From Niveispirillum sp. SYP-B3756 (lineage in GTDB: Bacteria > Pseudomonadota > Alphaproteobacteria > Azospirillales > Azospirillaceae): a DNA stretch of 64,000 nucleotides. Each line of letters opens with the position of its first letter. Within the stretch, counting starts at the first letter, position 1. The notes beneath the pieces are model-generated. The model ran no database searches. It was given only the letters and a program-made list of their open reading frames with translations, and was not told the DNA's origin. Of the stretch, positions 26,917-36,400 are shown piece by piece. The position numbers and the translations under genes are program-made. The stretch spans positions 473,117-537,116 of the forward strand of contig NZ_WIDQ01000004.1 in NCBI RefSeq assembly GCF_009495745.1, written 5' to 3'.

Positions 26917-28239
26917 TCATGCGGTATCCCCGTTGTCGTGCTGTGATTTCCGCAATCCTTGCGTCAACACTTTCAGGTCGGGAACGAACACGACCTGACC
27001 GCGGTGGTTGGATTCATAGACGAAGTCGCGTAGCGCCGAACTCGCACTGAGTTCGGAGGAAATGTCGCCGACAATGGCAACGCGTGTGCCGAAGTTCGAG
27101 AACTTCTGGAGGATCGCTCCGGCTTTCCTTGTGCTGAGGGGGAAGAAGTCCGTCGACAGACGCTCCACAGGCAGTGCGATGATGGTCGCTCCGCCCGACC
27201 ATGCCGCATTGATAAGATCGACGGCATCACGATCGTCCCGCAGCTTCGGTCCACGAAGCGAGATCTCAAAGACCCGCTCATTGCCGATGGCGGTCAGTTT
27301 CGAAGGGCGCTCGTCAGACCAATCGTTGCCGAAGGTCCATTCGAACTCCGCAGCTTCGGCAACACGCGCGTCGTGCGCGGCGTCCTCTCCGATGCGGAAA
27401 CAGACGAAACCCTCGATGTGAGCATCGGACCCGGCCTCGGCAGCCAGAAACTCGGCAACGGTCATCGAGGGGTCGAGCAGGTAGCGTTGTCGAGGAAGGA
27501 CGGTCTGCTCGTAGAACCGCTCCAGCCGGGCTTCGATGGCGGAACTGACGTCGCGTTCGTCTGGGCTATGCTCACGTTCGTCGTCGATTCTCAACCGCTT
27601 CTGATCGCGAATCGACGGCGGAACATGATTGACGCTCGACCACAGTGGCGAGGCGCCGACGACGTGCATGGCCAGCTTCTTGGCAACTAAATTGCCAGAT
27701 GAACCGGGGGCATGTCCGCTGATTGCCACTAGCGCTACCATTCTCGCAAGGCCCGGCACCGGCGGATTGTGCGCGTATGCGCCGATCAACCCATTCTCGG
27801 TCCTGAGGATGCTTGCCCTCCGGACATGAATGTTCTCGCCGAACGTTGCAGCCAGTCGTCGCACATAGCCTGCGATGTCTCCCTGACCATCGGGCGACGG
27901 CGCTGCGAGCGTATCGGCCAATTCGCCTCCCACCGTGAACGTGGTCCGCGCGATAGCTTGCGCTGCTTGTTGAAACAGCGGATTGCGGGCAGTGAAGTCT
28001 GTCTCTGCAGCGAGCTCAACGATGACGCCGCAACGGCCATCGACGAGGAAGGCGATCAGCCCCTCGGCCGTAGGTCGGCGCTCAATGGCGGCGGGCAAGA
28101 GATGCCGTTCATGCAGGAGTTTCACTGCCGAATCGAGGTCGCCACCGGTGTCGATCAGCGCGTCTCTGCAACTCACCACTCCGGCTGCGGTGCGCTTCCG
28201 AAGGGCTTTGACGAGTTTGATATCGATCTTCTCCTTCAA
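26917..28239 (-). CDS. Elongation factor Ts paralogue fused to a C-terminal DUF4180 domain
   Basis: Residues 1-300 of this 440-residue protein follow EF-Ts from end to end: the UBA-like start VKALRKRTAAGVVSCRDAL (10-28), the EF-Tu-contacting TDF motif in AAETDFTARN (77-86), GENIHVRRASIL (134-145), KLAMHVVGASPLW (188-200) and the C-terminal module YEQTVLPRQRYLLDPSMTVA (243-262). Residues about 315-430 match DUF4180, with PLSTRKAGAILQKFSNFGTR (367-386), VAIVGD and RDFVYESNHRG. A housekeeping tsf would sit next to rpsB; this one is mobile-element cargo, third in an operon with a hydrolase and an HTH gene. Guanine-nucleotide exchange on EF-Tu is inferred; the role of DUF4180 is unknown. Confidence 0.88.
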   Translation of the reverse strand: MKEKIDIKLVKALRKRTAAGVVSCRDALIDTGGDLDSAVKLLHERHLLPAAIERRPTAEGLIAFLVDGRCGVIVELAAETDFTARNPLFQQAAQAIARTTFTVGGELADTLAAPSPDGQGDIAGYVRRLAATFGENIHVRRASILRTENGLIGAYAHNPPVPGLARMVALVAISGHAPGSSGNLVAKKLAMHVVGASPLWSSVNHVPPSIRDQKRLRIDDEREHSPDERDVSSAIEARLERFYEQTVLPRQRYLLDPSMTVAEFLAAEAGSDAHIEGFVCFRIGEDAAHDARVAEAAEFEWTFGNDWSDERPSKLTAIGNERVFEISLRGPKLRDDRDAVDLINAAWSGGATIIALPVERLSTDFFPLSTRKAGAILQKFSNFGTRVAIVGDISSELSASSALRDFVYESNHRGQVVFVPDLKVLTQGLRKSQHDNGDTA

Positions 28240-28249
28240 AGCGACGCTC

Positions 28250-29116
28250 CTATGCTGACGCTGTCGGTTTGGCCGCCAGGAATGCTTCGATCTTCGAAGT
28301 CTGACCGGGTACGAAGTGATGGGCGTCTGGAAGGAACGACATCGTCAGGTCATGAACATGCGCCTCGAGACGCGCGCGGGTACCGGGCGCGTCGATAAAG
28401 ACGTCCCTACCTCCGATGATCGCCAGGACAGGCATAGATAGCCGATCCAATGCGGCATCGTCGAACCGGGGGAGCGCCGCTGTGCGCGGCCGGAAGTGGC
28501 TGAAGATCAGTTCTAGGAAGGTAGCCACTGCCGCTTGATCCGGGGACGGCGCACCGCTCGGAGCGCCGGCGATCCGCTCAATCATCTTGCGGCGGCCCCA
28601 CCGGCCAAGCATCAAGAGCGGCAGCGCCCAGATGAGCACGTTCCGAGGCTCGCCGACGCCGGCGGGGTTGATGACGGCGAGCTTCTGCACGCGCTCAGGA
28701 CGGCGCGTCGCGTAGTCGAGCGAGAGCCAGCCGCCCATGGAGATGCCGACAAGCGACGTGCGCTGGATCGAAAGAGCTGAGAGGACCTCGTCTAGCCATC
28801 GCGCATGCGCGTCGGTATCGAGCGCGGGGCGGTTGAAGGCGCTGAGACCAGCATCGCCGATGATGTCGACAGCAAACACGTGGAATCGCTGGGTCCACGC
28901 GGCAACGTCGCTCAGCCACATGGCGGAATTCGCAGCAGTGCCATGCAACAGGACGACGGCTGGTGCATCGAGCGGGCCGCTTTCAATCACAAACGTCTCA
29001 CCCGCTGAGGTCGGCACAAGATGGCGACGGCTTGGCGACGGCCAATGCTCCAGAAGCTGCTCATAGCTCTCGCGGACCGCCTTCGCGCCTTCTGGTGTTC
29101 GGAAGGCGGAACTCAT
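28250..29116 (-). CDS. Alpha/beta-hydrolase
   Basis: The 288-residue enzyme has the alpha/beta-hydrolase fold: oxyanion HG motif VVLLHGTAANSAMW, nucleophile elbow GISMGG (Ser about 123), acid in IIGGRDVF and His in DAHHFVPGQ. It lacks a signal peptide and should act in the cytoplasm on a small ester, amide or lactone; the substrate is unknown. Its ATG overlaps the stop of the HTH gene by four bases, and the EF-Ts-DUF4180 gene starts ten bases after its stop, so all three are one transcription unit. Confidence 0.88.
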   Translation of the reverse strand: MSSAFRTPEGAKAVRESYEQLLEHWPSPSRRHLVPTSAGETFVIESGPLDAPAVVLLHGTAANSAMWLSDVAAWTQRFHVFAVDIIGDAGLSAFNRPALDTDAHARWLDEVLSALSIQRTSLVGISMGGWLSLDYATRRPERVQKLAVINPAGVGEPRNVLIWALPLLMLGRWGRRKMIERIAGAPSGAPSPDQAAVATFLELIFSHFRPRTAALPRFDDAALDRLSMPVLAIIGGRDVFIDAPGTRARLEAHVHDLTMSFLPDAHHFVPGQTSKIEAFLAAKPTASA

Positions 29117-29535
29117 GTACGGCCTTCCAGCAGGACTTCGGAGAGTTGCAGGAGTTCGGCAGCATCCGATGGCCGGGCGACGATGATGATCTTGACCTGC
29201 TTGTTCGCCGGATCGTGTGTGACGTCCACGCTCATGGGCTCGGCAGACCGGCCGTTTGCCTTGCGGGCGCCGGTCAGAAGTGCCGCCATCCTCCGTGCGA
29301 ACTCGGCATCCGCGTTGGAGATATCGACGATCGTGGTCGACCTAACCTCGCGCAACGCGCCCCGAGCCGCACGATGATCACCAACCAAGGCGGCAAGGTC
29401 TGAGCGCAAGATGCGATACTGGCGACCAACCTTGGTGGCGCGCAATTGACCCTGACGAATGAATTTGAGGACGGTCTTTGGATGCAGCTTCAACTGCTCC
29501 GCGGCGAACTCGACCGTATAGAACTCTTCCGACAT
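29113..29535 (-). CDS. HTH (excisionase/MerR-like) DNA-binding protein, first gene of the cargo operon
   Basis: Residues 1-52 of this 140-residue protein form a HTH_17-type winged helix (YTVEFAAEQLKLHPKTVLKF, IRQGQLRATKVGRQYRI). The remainder (about 60-140) is a separate small domain with alternating strands (STTIVDISNADAEFARRM, VKIIIVARPSDAAELLQL), which could be a ligand or partner domain. It is probably the regulator of its own operon, reading away from the LysR gene. Inverted repeats at 29562-29638 lie just upstream of its start. Confidence 0.8.
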   Translation of the reverse strand: MSEEFYTVEFAAEQLKLHPKTVLKFIRQGQLRATKVGRQYRILRSDLAALVGDHRAARGALREVRSTTIVDISNADAEFARRMAALLTGARKANGRSAEPMSVDVTHDPANKQVKIIIVARPSDAAELLQLSEVLLEGRT

Positions 29536-29561
29536 TTTTGTTACCTCTGGCAGGGTTTAAG

Positions 29562-29638
29562 TTCCTCTAAATTCCCTATATAAGGGACTCAGTCGCACAT
29601 AATGGCTTATAAAGGTTATAATGCGGAGTTTAGAGGAA
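29562..29638. promoter_or_regulatory. Mirrored operator half-sites in the divergent control region
   Basis: TTCCTCTAAATTC (29562-29574) and GAGTTTAGAGGAA (29626-29638) are inverse copies with one mismatch; their centres are 64 bases apart, about six helical turns. Between them lie CCCTATATAAGGG and TTATAA-AGG-TTATAA, which supply AT-rich promoter sequence. The arrangement suits looping or cooperative binding by the HTH protein or the LysR protein controlling both directions. Confidence 0.55.
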
Positions 29639-29788
29639 TGGAAGAGAGCTTCCGAAGGAAGTTTGGGGATAGATGGATCTCACCGGCAGGTTGGTTTTGG
29701 ATGGCCACCTGCGGCCCAGGCTGGCGATCGCGTCGGATGAACTGCAAGCTCACGCCGACCATGCGGAGGTCGGAGCGGAGGGCCGAGA

Positions 29789-30697
29789 GTGCCCGATCTC
29801 TCGCTTGACCTGCGATACCTTCGTTATGCTCATCTTGCCGCGGAGCACGGATCGTTCCGTCGCGCGGCACTATCCATCGGGGTCAACCAGTCTACGCTCA
29901 CACGCCGAGTACAGCTTCTCGAGCGGCGGCTCGGCGTCGCTCTGTTCGAGCGCCGCCGTACTGGGGTGGTCCTGACTCCCATTGGTAGCCATTTCCTTCA
30001 GGAAGCGCGTGTTGGAGCGGAACATCTCCACAGGGCGGTCAAGGAACTGGCGTCGTCCCACACCGGGCAACACGGGCACTTGCGGATCGGCCTGATGGGA
30101 ACGCTTACTCAAGGCCCCTTGCCGGAACTCCTGAGAACCTATCGACGAAAATATCCGAAGGTGAAGATCCGAGTGGAGGAAGCTTCGTTCGATGACACCC
30201 TCGCGGGCGTATCGCGAGGGCGGCTCGATGTCGCCTTTGTCATCGGAGAGCCGCAGATCGAGGGGTTTGATGCGTTGCCTGTTTGGAAGGAGCCGCTCGT
30301 CGTCGTTACGTCGGTCGAACATCCTCTTGCGCGGCTTGCGACTGTCGGATGGAGCGACCTAACCGAAGAGACAATCCTTGTCAGTTCGGACGCCTTTGGG
30401 CTCAAGGTCGCGGAGATTCTGGGGTGGCATCTGCGACGCCTCGGCAGCAGACCGCAACTATCTTTGCAGCAAGTCGGTAGAGACAATCTCATATACCTCG
30501 TGCGAGAGGGTTTCGGACTGACGCTCGCAGTGAAGTCCATGATCAGCCCGAACACCCCCGACTTGAGCATCTTGCCTGTTCAGTCCGCAGATCACCTGCA
30601 ATGGACCGCGGTTTGGACCGCTCAATGCGCGAATCCGGCGCTGAGGCAATTGACGGAGCGCCTAAGACTTCGCGGTGAGCATCAACCGGCGGTTTGA
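29789..30697 (+). CDS. LysR-type transcriptional regulator
   Basis: The 302-residue protein has the LysR winged helix (LRYAHLAAEHGSFRRAALSI, SQSTLTRRVQLLERRLGVAL-like, about 10-50) and a full periplasmic-binding-like effector domain (GHLRIGLMGTLTQGPLPELL, RLDVAFVIGEP, GFGLTLAVKSM). The GTG start is chosen for the GGAGGG nine bases upstream. It is transcribed away from the EF-Ts/hydrolase operon, the usual layout for a LysR protein controlling its neighbour. Its 3' end overlaps the end of the convergent DUF2274 gene by 16 bases. Confidence 0.92.
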   Translation: MPDLSLDLRYLRYAHLAAEHGSFRRAALSIGVNQSTLTRRVQLLERRLGVALFERRRTGVVLTPIGSHFLQEARVGAEHLHRAVKELASSHTGQHGHLRIGLMGTLTQGPLPELLRTYRRKYPKVKIRVEEASFDDTLAGVSRGRLDVAFVIGEPQIEGFDALPVWKEPLVVVTSVEHPLARLATVGWSDLTEETILVSSDAFGLKVAEILGWHLRRLGSRPQLSLQQVGRDNLIYLVREGFGLTLAVKSMISPNTPDLSILPVQSADHLQWTAVWTAQCANPALRQLTERLRLRGEHQPAV

Positions 30698-30909
30698 GCC
30701 CGGCGGAGCTTTGTGAAGCCGCGATCTGTCGCGATAAAGCGCTCCAACATCGGAACAACGAGCTTGTAAGGCTCGATCGCCCCTTGTCCGTGCTCGCGGC
30801 CCATGGCGCCTCCGTATGCCACCAAATCTCGATGCAACGAAGCGGGTAGTTCCACCGTGATCTTGACTGGCTTTTCGTCAATCAAAGGGCCAAGTTTGAG
30901 CTTGGGCAT
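30682..30909 (-). CDS. DUF2274 protein of the conjugation operon
   Basis: This 75-residue protein reads PLIDEKPVKITVELPASLHRDL early, then MLERFIATDRGFTKLRR. The first part looks like a ribbon-helix-helix strand and helix. DUF2274 genes regularly follow trbI in ICE and plasmid trb clusters of alphaproteobacteria. The start overlaps the trbI stop (TGATG). Confidence 0.85.
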   Translation of the reverse strand: MPKLKLGPLIDEKPVKITVELPASLHRDLVAYGGAMGREHGQGAIEPYKLVVPMLERFIATDRGFTKLRRAQTAG

Positions 30910-32131
30910 CACGAGCCTCCATAAGGTTCTAGAACCAGGTCTCGAGTGACAATGACGCGCACCGGGAAGCCTGGGCGGATCGTCAGCGTGGGTGCGACGT
31001 TGAGCTGGCGCCGGACGATCTGTTGGCCCGCATCATTGATAGTGTCCTGACCGCCGTTGCGGATCGCCTGAATCAGGCGATCATCATTGTCCACGGCGAG
31101 TTCGGCGCCGACGCTGAGCAGGGTCGAGAGGCCCGCAGCTTTGGCGAGGTCCCACCAGTGATAATCGACGCCATCCTGTAGGCCGGCGTAGCCCTCGGCG
31201 TCGGCGCCCGGCTGGCGCTCGAGAACGATCGACCGTCCGTTCGGGAAGATCAGCCGATTCCACACCAAGAGGACGCGGCTCTGCCCGAACTGGACGTTAT
31301 TATCGTACTGGCCGATGACGCGTGTGCCTTGGGGCACAAGGAGGATGCGACCCGTCGGGCTGTCGTAGATGTTTTCCGTCACCTGGGCGGTGATCTGGCC
31401 GGGGAGATCCGAACGGATGCCGGTGATCAGTGCGGCGGAGATCACGGCGCCCGCTTGCAGCACGTTTGGTGAGGCTGGCGCGGCGACGCGATCAGCCGCG
31501 ACGGTGCGCCGATCGGCTGCAGCATTGAGGAAGGCGTTTTGCCGATCCTGGGCGGTTGGCGTCGTCGGCGGCGGGGCGAGGCCGAGGCTGGTGAGATCGG
31601 GCATCGGCTGTGCGCCGGGCGTAGTTTGCGACGGTGCTACCGCGGCCGTCCGAGTTTCGGTGGCGGCGAACAGCCGCGCCGTGCGCGCCGATTCGAGTTC
31701 CTGAATGCGCCGCTGCTCTTCCGGACTGAGGCCGGGGTTGGGTGGGGCCACGCCGGGCGTCGGTACGTGCTGGCCGCGATTCTGTGCTCCAAGGATGGGG
31801 CGGCCAAGGTCGCCCGGAAGCGGTGGGCCCAGCTGAGGCACGCCGCTATAATCGCGGGGCAAGCCGGCGATGCCATCGGCTGTCGAGCGGTTCTCCGTCG
31901 AGTAGAGCTCCTCGTTTGGCCGACCGCCATCGCGCATCTGAAGGGCATAGATGAGCGCACCGCCGATCCCGACGCTCGCGACCAGGCCGAGACCGGCCAG
32001 CACCTTTCGCGACAGTCGGGTGACTCGCGGCGGTTCGGCGCGTAGCCGCATCGGCGCGGGACCGACGGGCTCGCCGGTCAACGGCCGAGCCTCCTCGTCC
32101 GGCCCTTCCTCTTTCCGGGGCTCTGTCTCGC

Positions 32132-32135
<4 letters not shown>
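30909..32135 (-). CDS. trbI: Conjugal transfer protein TrbI (VirB10-like)
   Basis: The 408-residue protein spans the periplasm and links both membranes of the type IV secretion channel. One N-terminal transmembrane helix (VLAGLGLVASVGIGGALIYA, about 45-64), a long Pro-rich linker, and the C-terminal VirB10 beta-barrel (AGAVISAALITGIRSDLPGQ, LLVPQGTRVIGQYDNNVQFG, FPNGRSIVLERQPG) appear in the normal order. It overlaps trbG by four bases. Confidence 0.96.
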
Positions 32136-33177
<1,042 letters not shown>

Positions 33178-33181
<4 letters not shown>

Positions 33182-33861
33182 TGACCAAGCTCCCGTGACC
33201 AGTTGATGGCGTTGACATAGATGCCGAGCGGGTTCGCCCTGAGCCGATCGGCGTTGCGCGGGACCTGCACGACGATTGTCAGGATCGCGGTCCAGCGCTC
33301 GGTAGTGGCGAGTTGGCCGTTCTCGTAACGGCGCTCGACCCAGGCGACACGGAAACTATCTGGAGACGCGCGGATGACGCTCGAGACTTCCACCGCGACC
33401 TGCTGTCGGCCGACCTTGGTGAATGGGTCGTTGGCCCGCGCGTAGTCGTTCAGCGCTACCGCGCCGCGGTCGGTCGTGAAGTCGTAGGCGCGCAGCCAGT
33501 TCTGCCGCACGATGATGGCGTCGGCCGGGATCGAGCGGACCTGCTCGATGAAGCGCGCCAGGTGGAAGGCGATCTGGGGGTCGGTCGGACGATAGTCGGC
33601 AACAGCCGGCGCCACGGCCTGCGCCTGGCCGAGCCGGTCGACCTGCACCACCCAGGGCACGATCGTGCCGCGCGCCGATTGCCAGACCAGCGCGGTTGCG
33701 AAGCCAGCGGAGAGGATCAGCGAACCGAAGGCCATCAGCCGCCAGTTCCTCGCCTGGACGCGCGAGGACCCGATCCGTTCGTCCCAGACCTGTGCGGCGC
33801 GCTGATAGGGCGTCTCGGGTTCGGGGGCTTTGCCATAGTGGGTGGAGGGTCGTTTGAACAT
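33178..33861 (-). CDS. trbF: Conjugal transfer protein TrbF (VirB8-like)
   Basis: This 227-residue inner-membrane protein has one transmembrane helix (RLMAFGSLILSAGFATALVW, about 41-60) and a periplasmic VirB8 domain (VADYRPTDPQIAFHLARFIE, SPDSFRVAWVERRYENGQL, AILTIVVQVP). It nucleates T4SS assembly. Stops and starts overlap with its neighbours. Confidence 0.95.
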
Positions 33862-35225
33862 CAGCGGTCGCCTTCGGAGAGATTGACGGAAGAGCCGCCG
33901 CCATGGGCGTCACCGGAGCGCACGGCGTGGGCGGTCGCCTGAACGGCGTGGGTCATGCGTTGGGAGCGGCGCATGCGCTGTGCCCATGCGGGCGGCCCGC
34001 CCGCCGCTGCCGGAGCGGCCGAGCCGCCGCCGTCGCCGGCTGCGTCGCCACCGACTGATCCCATCGTCGAGGAGCCACCGGTCGCTTCGAACGCGGCCTT
34101 GCCACCGGCATTGAAGCTCGAGCGCATGCTCTCGGCGGCGCGTGACGCGGCACGGCGCAGTGGCGAGACCGCTGCGCTGCCGCCAGCGCGGGCTACACCG
34201 CCAAGGCCCGACGCGACGCCGCTGACACCGGACTGGCCGGCTGCGCCGAGGCTGTAGGCAGTGGATGCGCCACCCGCCATCGCGGCACCGCCCCGGGCCG
34301 CGGCTGCTGCGCCTCCGGCAAGGGCCGCGCCGCCAGATGCGGCGGCGCCGACCGCGCCCGCTCCGGCGGCGATCATGCCGCCGGCCGCTAGACCTGTACC
34401 GACCGCCGCACCGGCGCTGAGTTGGGGGCCGCCGGAGACAATGCCGCTGGCGATGCCGGGACCGAAGATGCCGAGACCGAGCAGCGATAGCGCGGCGAGC
34501 ACGATGGCCATCGCCTCGTCGATCGAGGGCGTGGCACCGCCAAAGCCAGCTGTGAACTCGGAGAACAAGGTGGAGCCGATGCCGATGATGACGGCCAACA
34601 CCAGCACCTTGATGCCGGACGAGATGACGTTCCCAAGCACACGTTCGGCCATGAAGGCCGACTTACCGAACAGGCCAAACGGGATCAGTACGAAACCGGC
34701 GAGTGTCGTCAGCTTGAATTCGATCAGGGTGACGAAAAGCTGGATGGCGAGGATGAAGAAGGCGAGCAACACCAGCGCCCAGGCCAAAAACATGCAGGCG
34801 ATCTGGATGAAGTTTTCGAAGAACGACCAGTAGCCCATCAGGCCGGAGATAGATTCCAGGAGCGGACGTCCGGCATCGAGGCCAGTCTGGGCCACCTTGC
34901 CGGGGCGGAGCAGATCGGCGGTCGTGAAGCCTGTGCCGCTGGCCTTCAGGCCGAGGCCGGCGAAGCTCTCGAAGACGATGCGGGCCAGGTTGTTCCAGTT
35001 GCCGATGATGTAGGCGAACACCCCGACGAACAGAGTTTTCTTCACCAGACGCGCCAGAATGTCGTCGTCGGCGCCCCAGGACCAGAACAGCGCCGCCAGC
35101 GTCACATCGATGACGATCAGCGTCGTGGCGATGAAGGCGACTTCGCCGCTGAGCAACCCGAATCCGCTGTCGATGTAGCGGGTGAAGACCTCAAGGAAAT
35201 GGTCGATAACGCCGGTGCCGCCCAT
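33861..35225 (-). CDS. trbL: P-type conjugative transfer protein TrbL (VirB6-like)
   Basis: The 454-residue polytopic protein has VirB6/TrbL membrane helices over about 1-290 (LSGEVAFIATTLIVIDVTLA, FIQIACMFLAWALVLLAFFI, IKVLVLAVIIGIGSTL). The C-terminal third is a low-complexity Ala/Gly tail (AAGGMIAAGAGAVGAAASGG) ending in a basic and Ser-rich part, as in other ICE TrbL proteins. The start at MGGTGVIDHF matches homologues; an upstream extension to 35369 overlaps trbK and is not conserved. Confidence 0.94.
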   Translation of the reverse strand: MGGTGVIDHFLEVFTRYIDSGFGLLSGEVAFIATTLIVIDVTLAALFWSWGADDDILARLVKKTLFVGVFAYIIGNWNNLARIVFESFAGLGLKASGTGFTTADLLRPGKVAQTGLDAGRPLLESISGLMGYWSFFENFIQIACMFLAWALVLLAFFILAIQLFVTLIEFKLTTLAGFVLIPFGLFGKSAFMAERVLGNVISSGIKVLVLAVIIGIGSTLFSEFTAGFGGATPSIDEAMAIVLAALSLLGLGIFGPGIASGIVSGGPQLSAGAAVGTGLAAGGMIAAGAGAVGAAASGGAALAGGAAAAARGGAAMAGGASTAYSLGAAGQSGVSGVASGLGGVARAGGSAAVSPLRRAASRAAESMRSSFNAGGKAAFEATGGSSTMGSVGGDAAGDGGGSAAPAAAGGPPAWAQRMRRSQRMTHAVQATAHAVRSGDAHGGGSSVNLSEGDR

Positions 35226-35229
35226 GATG

Positions 35230-35619
35230 TCATCTCGCCTCGTCGAGCTGAGACGGCACGATCGGTGCGGCGGGCGCCAAGATCGGCGGATCGTAGCGGC
35301 CCGATTCGGGGGTGAGGTCGCCACGCGGCGCTGGTGGTACATCCGGCAGCCGCTCGACGGGTCGCGCACCGGGGGCGAGGAAGCGGTTGCGGTTCTCGGC
35401 CCAGGCCCGCAGGCACGCCGGATCGCGCGGGCCCGCTTCGCCGAGCGTCTGGCAGCGGATCAGCTCGTTGTGCAACGGATCGCCTTGCGCTTGGGTGGTC
35501 CGGCCAGCCGGCCACGCCTCCCGCACTTCCTCTTTGCGGTTCATTTCGATCGCGGTCGCGGTGATCGCGACGGCCACGAACACGACAGCGCCAAGCCGGG
35601 CCAGCATCTTGCCGTCCAT
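35230..35619 (-). CDS. Putative entry exclusion protein TrbK-alt
   Basis: The 129-residue protein has one N-terminal hydrophobic helix (LARLGAVVFVAVAITATAIE) and a Pro-rich periplasmic part (VERLPDVPPAPRGDLTPESG). The region RCQTLGEAGPRDPACLRAWA has a conserved Cys pair. It resembles the TrbK-alt family found between trbJ and trbL in ICEs, thought to block entry of a second copy into the same cell. It lacks the lipobox of plasmid RP4 TrbK. Confidence 0.82.
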   Translation of the reverse strand: MDGKMLARLGAVVFVAVAITATAIEMNRKEEVREAWPAGRTTQAQGDPLHNELIRCQTLGEAGPRDPACLRAWAENRNRFLAPGARPVERLPDVPPAPRGDLTPESGRYDPPILAPAAPIVPSQLDEAR

Positions 35620-35629
35620 GGCCGTATCC

Positions 35630-36400
35630 TCAGTTGCCGTGCGGGAACATGCGGGCGTTGCCCGGCTGGTAGCCGGTGCCCGGCGTCAGGAACCGACGCC
35701 GCTGCTCGCGTCCTTGCTCGGCCGCGGCGGCGCGCTCGGCCTCGGACAGGCTCTGCGCTCGGCCGTTTGCGGCGACGACTGCGGTCAGGTCCGCAAGCTG
35801 CTGCGCTTGTAGAGCGAGAAGCTGGTTGCCCGCCTGCGTCGCCTGCAGGGCGCCTGTCGCGCCCTGGCTCTGGCCGACCAGAGCCGACATCTCGCCGCGA
35901 TTGGTATCGATGTTGCCGACGACGCCGGCCTGGACGCGCATCGCGTCCTGCAAGCCTCCGACCGTGTTCTGCCAGCGCTCGCGCGCGCCGGCCACGAGCG
36001 CCTGATCGGACGCGGACAGCGACGCGTTGCCATAGGTGGTCTGAAATGCGCGGTCGATCTGCTGGACGTTGAGGGCGATGCCCTGGGCCTGTTGCAGAAG
36101 CTGCTGTGTGCGCTGCACCGACTGCTGAAGCTGCTGGAGCGAGGAATATGGCAGGCTCGCCAGATTGCGTGCCTGGTTGATCAGCATGGTGGCTTCGTTC
36201 TGAAGCTGGGTGATCTGCTGATTGACCTGCTGCAGAGTGCGCGCCGCCGTCAGGACGTTCTGCGCATAGTTGGTCGGATCGTAGACGATCCACTGCGCGG
36301 TGGCGGGCGTGGTGAAGATCGGCGAGAACGCGATCGACGTGGTCAACAGCGCCGCCGACATACACAGCGCGCGCGAGCGGGAACGAACGGAACGAGTCAT
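35630..36400 (-). CDS. trbJ: P-type conjugative transfer protein TrbJ (VirB5-like)
   Basis: The 256-residue secreted protein has a signal peptide ending in PATAQ (about 35) and the mature start WIVYDPTNYAQNVLTAART typical for TrbJ, followed by long Gln-rich coiled coils (QQVNQQITQLQNEATMLINQ, QRTQQLLQQAQGIALNVQQI). VirB5-like proteins sit at the pilus tip. The start at MTRSVRS fits the signal peptide; the gene overlaps trbE by four bases. Confidence 0.94.
   Translation of the reverse strand: MTRSVRSRSRALCMSAALLTTSIAFSPIFTTPATAQWIVYDPTNYAQNVLTAARTLQQVNQQITQLQNEATMLINQARNLASLPYSSLQQLQQSVQRTQQLLQQAQGIALNVQQIDRAFQTTYGNASLSASDQALVAGARERWQNTVGGLQDAMRVQAGVVGNIDTNRGEMSALVGQSQGATGALQATQAGNQLLALQAQQLADLTAVVAANGRAQSLSEAERAAAAEQGREQRRRFLTPGTGYQPGNARMFPHGN

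Noticed and set aside
29602..29808. 68-codon frame in the LysR/HTH divergent spacer
   Set aside because: No family features and it covers the operator half-site; more likely promoter DNA, although a leader peptide cannot be excluded.
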